Assembly: GCA_934630705.1 (NCBI GenBank) | Contig: CAKTWP010000026.1 | Coordinates: forward strand, 1-29,617 | Direction of reading: 5' to 3' | Length of the DNA stretch: 29,617 nucleotides | From: an uncultured Clostridia bacterium | GTDB lineage: Bacteria; Bacillota; Clostridia; Christensenellales; Aristaeellaceae | Part shown: positions 29,433 to 29,617 of the stretch, piece after piece | Layout of the letters: each line of letters starts with the position of its first letter | Numbering within the stretch: the stretch's first letter is position 1 | Made by a program: the position numbers and the translations under genes | Notes under the pieces: model-generated | What the model saw: only the letters and a program-made list of their open reading frames with translations | Databases searched by the model: none | Told to the model about the DNA's origin: nothing

Positions 29433-29617
29433 TTATTTGTAAGGATCCGCCGCGTCGCGGATGCCGTCGCCCAGAAAATTGAAGGCCAGCACGGCGATAA
29501 CGACGAACACCAGCGGAATCAGCCGCCAGGGGTAATTGGCGATATTGGAGATGTTCTGCGCATCCTTGAGCAACACCCCCCAGCTGGTGGCGGGGCTTTG
29601 AATGCCCAGGCCCAGAA
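29433..29617 (-). CDS. Oligopeptide ABC transporter permease OppC/DppC-like, 3' part only
   Basis: The last 61 codons of a permease gene that starts beyond the right edge. The visible protein is LGLGIQSPATSWGVLLKDAQ, a loop with YPWRLIPLVFVVIAVLAFNF as the last membrane span, and LGDGIRDAADPYK at the C-terminus. The LGLGIQ.P..SWG segment and the FNFLGDGIRDA.DP ending are diagnostic of OppC/DppC-type permeases. The gene is cut by the window edge and is not broken. Confidence 0.9.
   Translation of the reverse strand, partial: LGLGIQSPATSWGVLLKDAQNISNIANYPWRLIPLVFVVIAVLAFNFLGDGIRDAADPYK

Noticed and set aside
1..29617. CRISPR array, tRNA, rRNA, transposase or phage genes
   Set aside because: No regularly spaced repeat-spacer units, cloverleaf sequences, rRNA segments or transposase/integrase motifs were recognised on either strand.

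Overview
This window looks like chromosomal DNA of an uncultured or lesser-known anaerobic, spore-forming member of the Firmicutes (class Clostridia). The evidence is two alpha/beta-type small acid-soluble spore proteins, a Spo0A-type DNA-binding domain, strong AGGAGG ribosome binding sites, several Rho-independent terminators and a very high share of ABC transporters. The DNA is GC-rich by eye. A Christensenellales-like gut lineage is a guess from the signal peptide style and is not proven. No rRNA, tRNA, CRISPR array, phage or transposase was found.

Layout, left to right. (1) 1-391 is non-coding and ends in a near-consensus sigma-A promoter that drives a polar amino-acid ABC importer (binding protein, permease, ATPase; 392-2765). 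(2) A perfect 15-bp hairpin separates it from a convergent carbohydrate operon on the minus strand (7450 down to 2893): two LplB/LplC-type permeases, a DUF3502-type sugar-binding protein and a GH130 glycoside phosphorylase. A divergent LacI-family regulator (7666-8679) shares a promoter region rich in inverted repeats. (3) 8874-11468 is a single-gene ATPase-permease fusion of the MacB/FtsX type with its own promoter and terminator. (4) 17423 down to 11831 (minus) is a purine salvage operon: xanthine phosphoribosyltransferase followed by a BMP-type nucleoside ABC importer (binding protein, double ATPase, two permeases with 8-nt overlaps). (5) 17621-19434 is a sporulation-flavoured island: two SASP genes sharing a 39-nt identical stretch, a small helical protein, and a free-standing Spo0A C-terminal domain preceded by two 0A-box-like sites one helical turn apart. 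(6) 19546-20571 is a diaminopentanoate dehydrogenase/dihydrodipicolinate reductase-like oxidoreductase, and 20961-23444 is a UvrA paralogue lacking the UvrB-binding domain. (7) 23509-23799 (minus) is a short fragment resembling an MFS transporter. (8) 23968-27215 is a LolD/FtsX-type ABC exporter pair whose promoter carries four direct repeats with an exact 11-bp period. (9) 29617 down to 27364 (minus) is the 3' part of an oligopeptide ABC importer operon: the end of a permease, then OppD-like and OppF-like ATPases.

Most genes serve uptake of amino acids, beta-mannoside-like sugars, purines and peptides, together with salvage enzymes and two exporter or stress-type ABC systems. The least ordinary parts are the stand-alone Spo0A domain with its 0A-like boxes, the UvrB-independent UvrA paralogue, the periodic repeat operators upstream of xpt and of the FtsX exporter, a 56-bp dispersed intergenic repeat, and the absence of lipoprotein signals in all three binding proteins.
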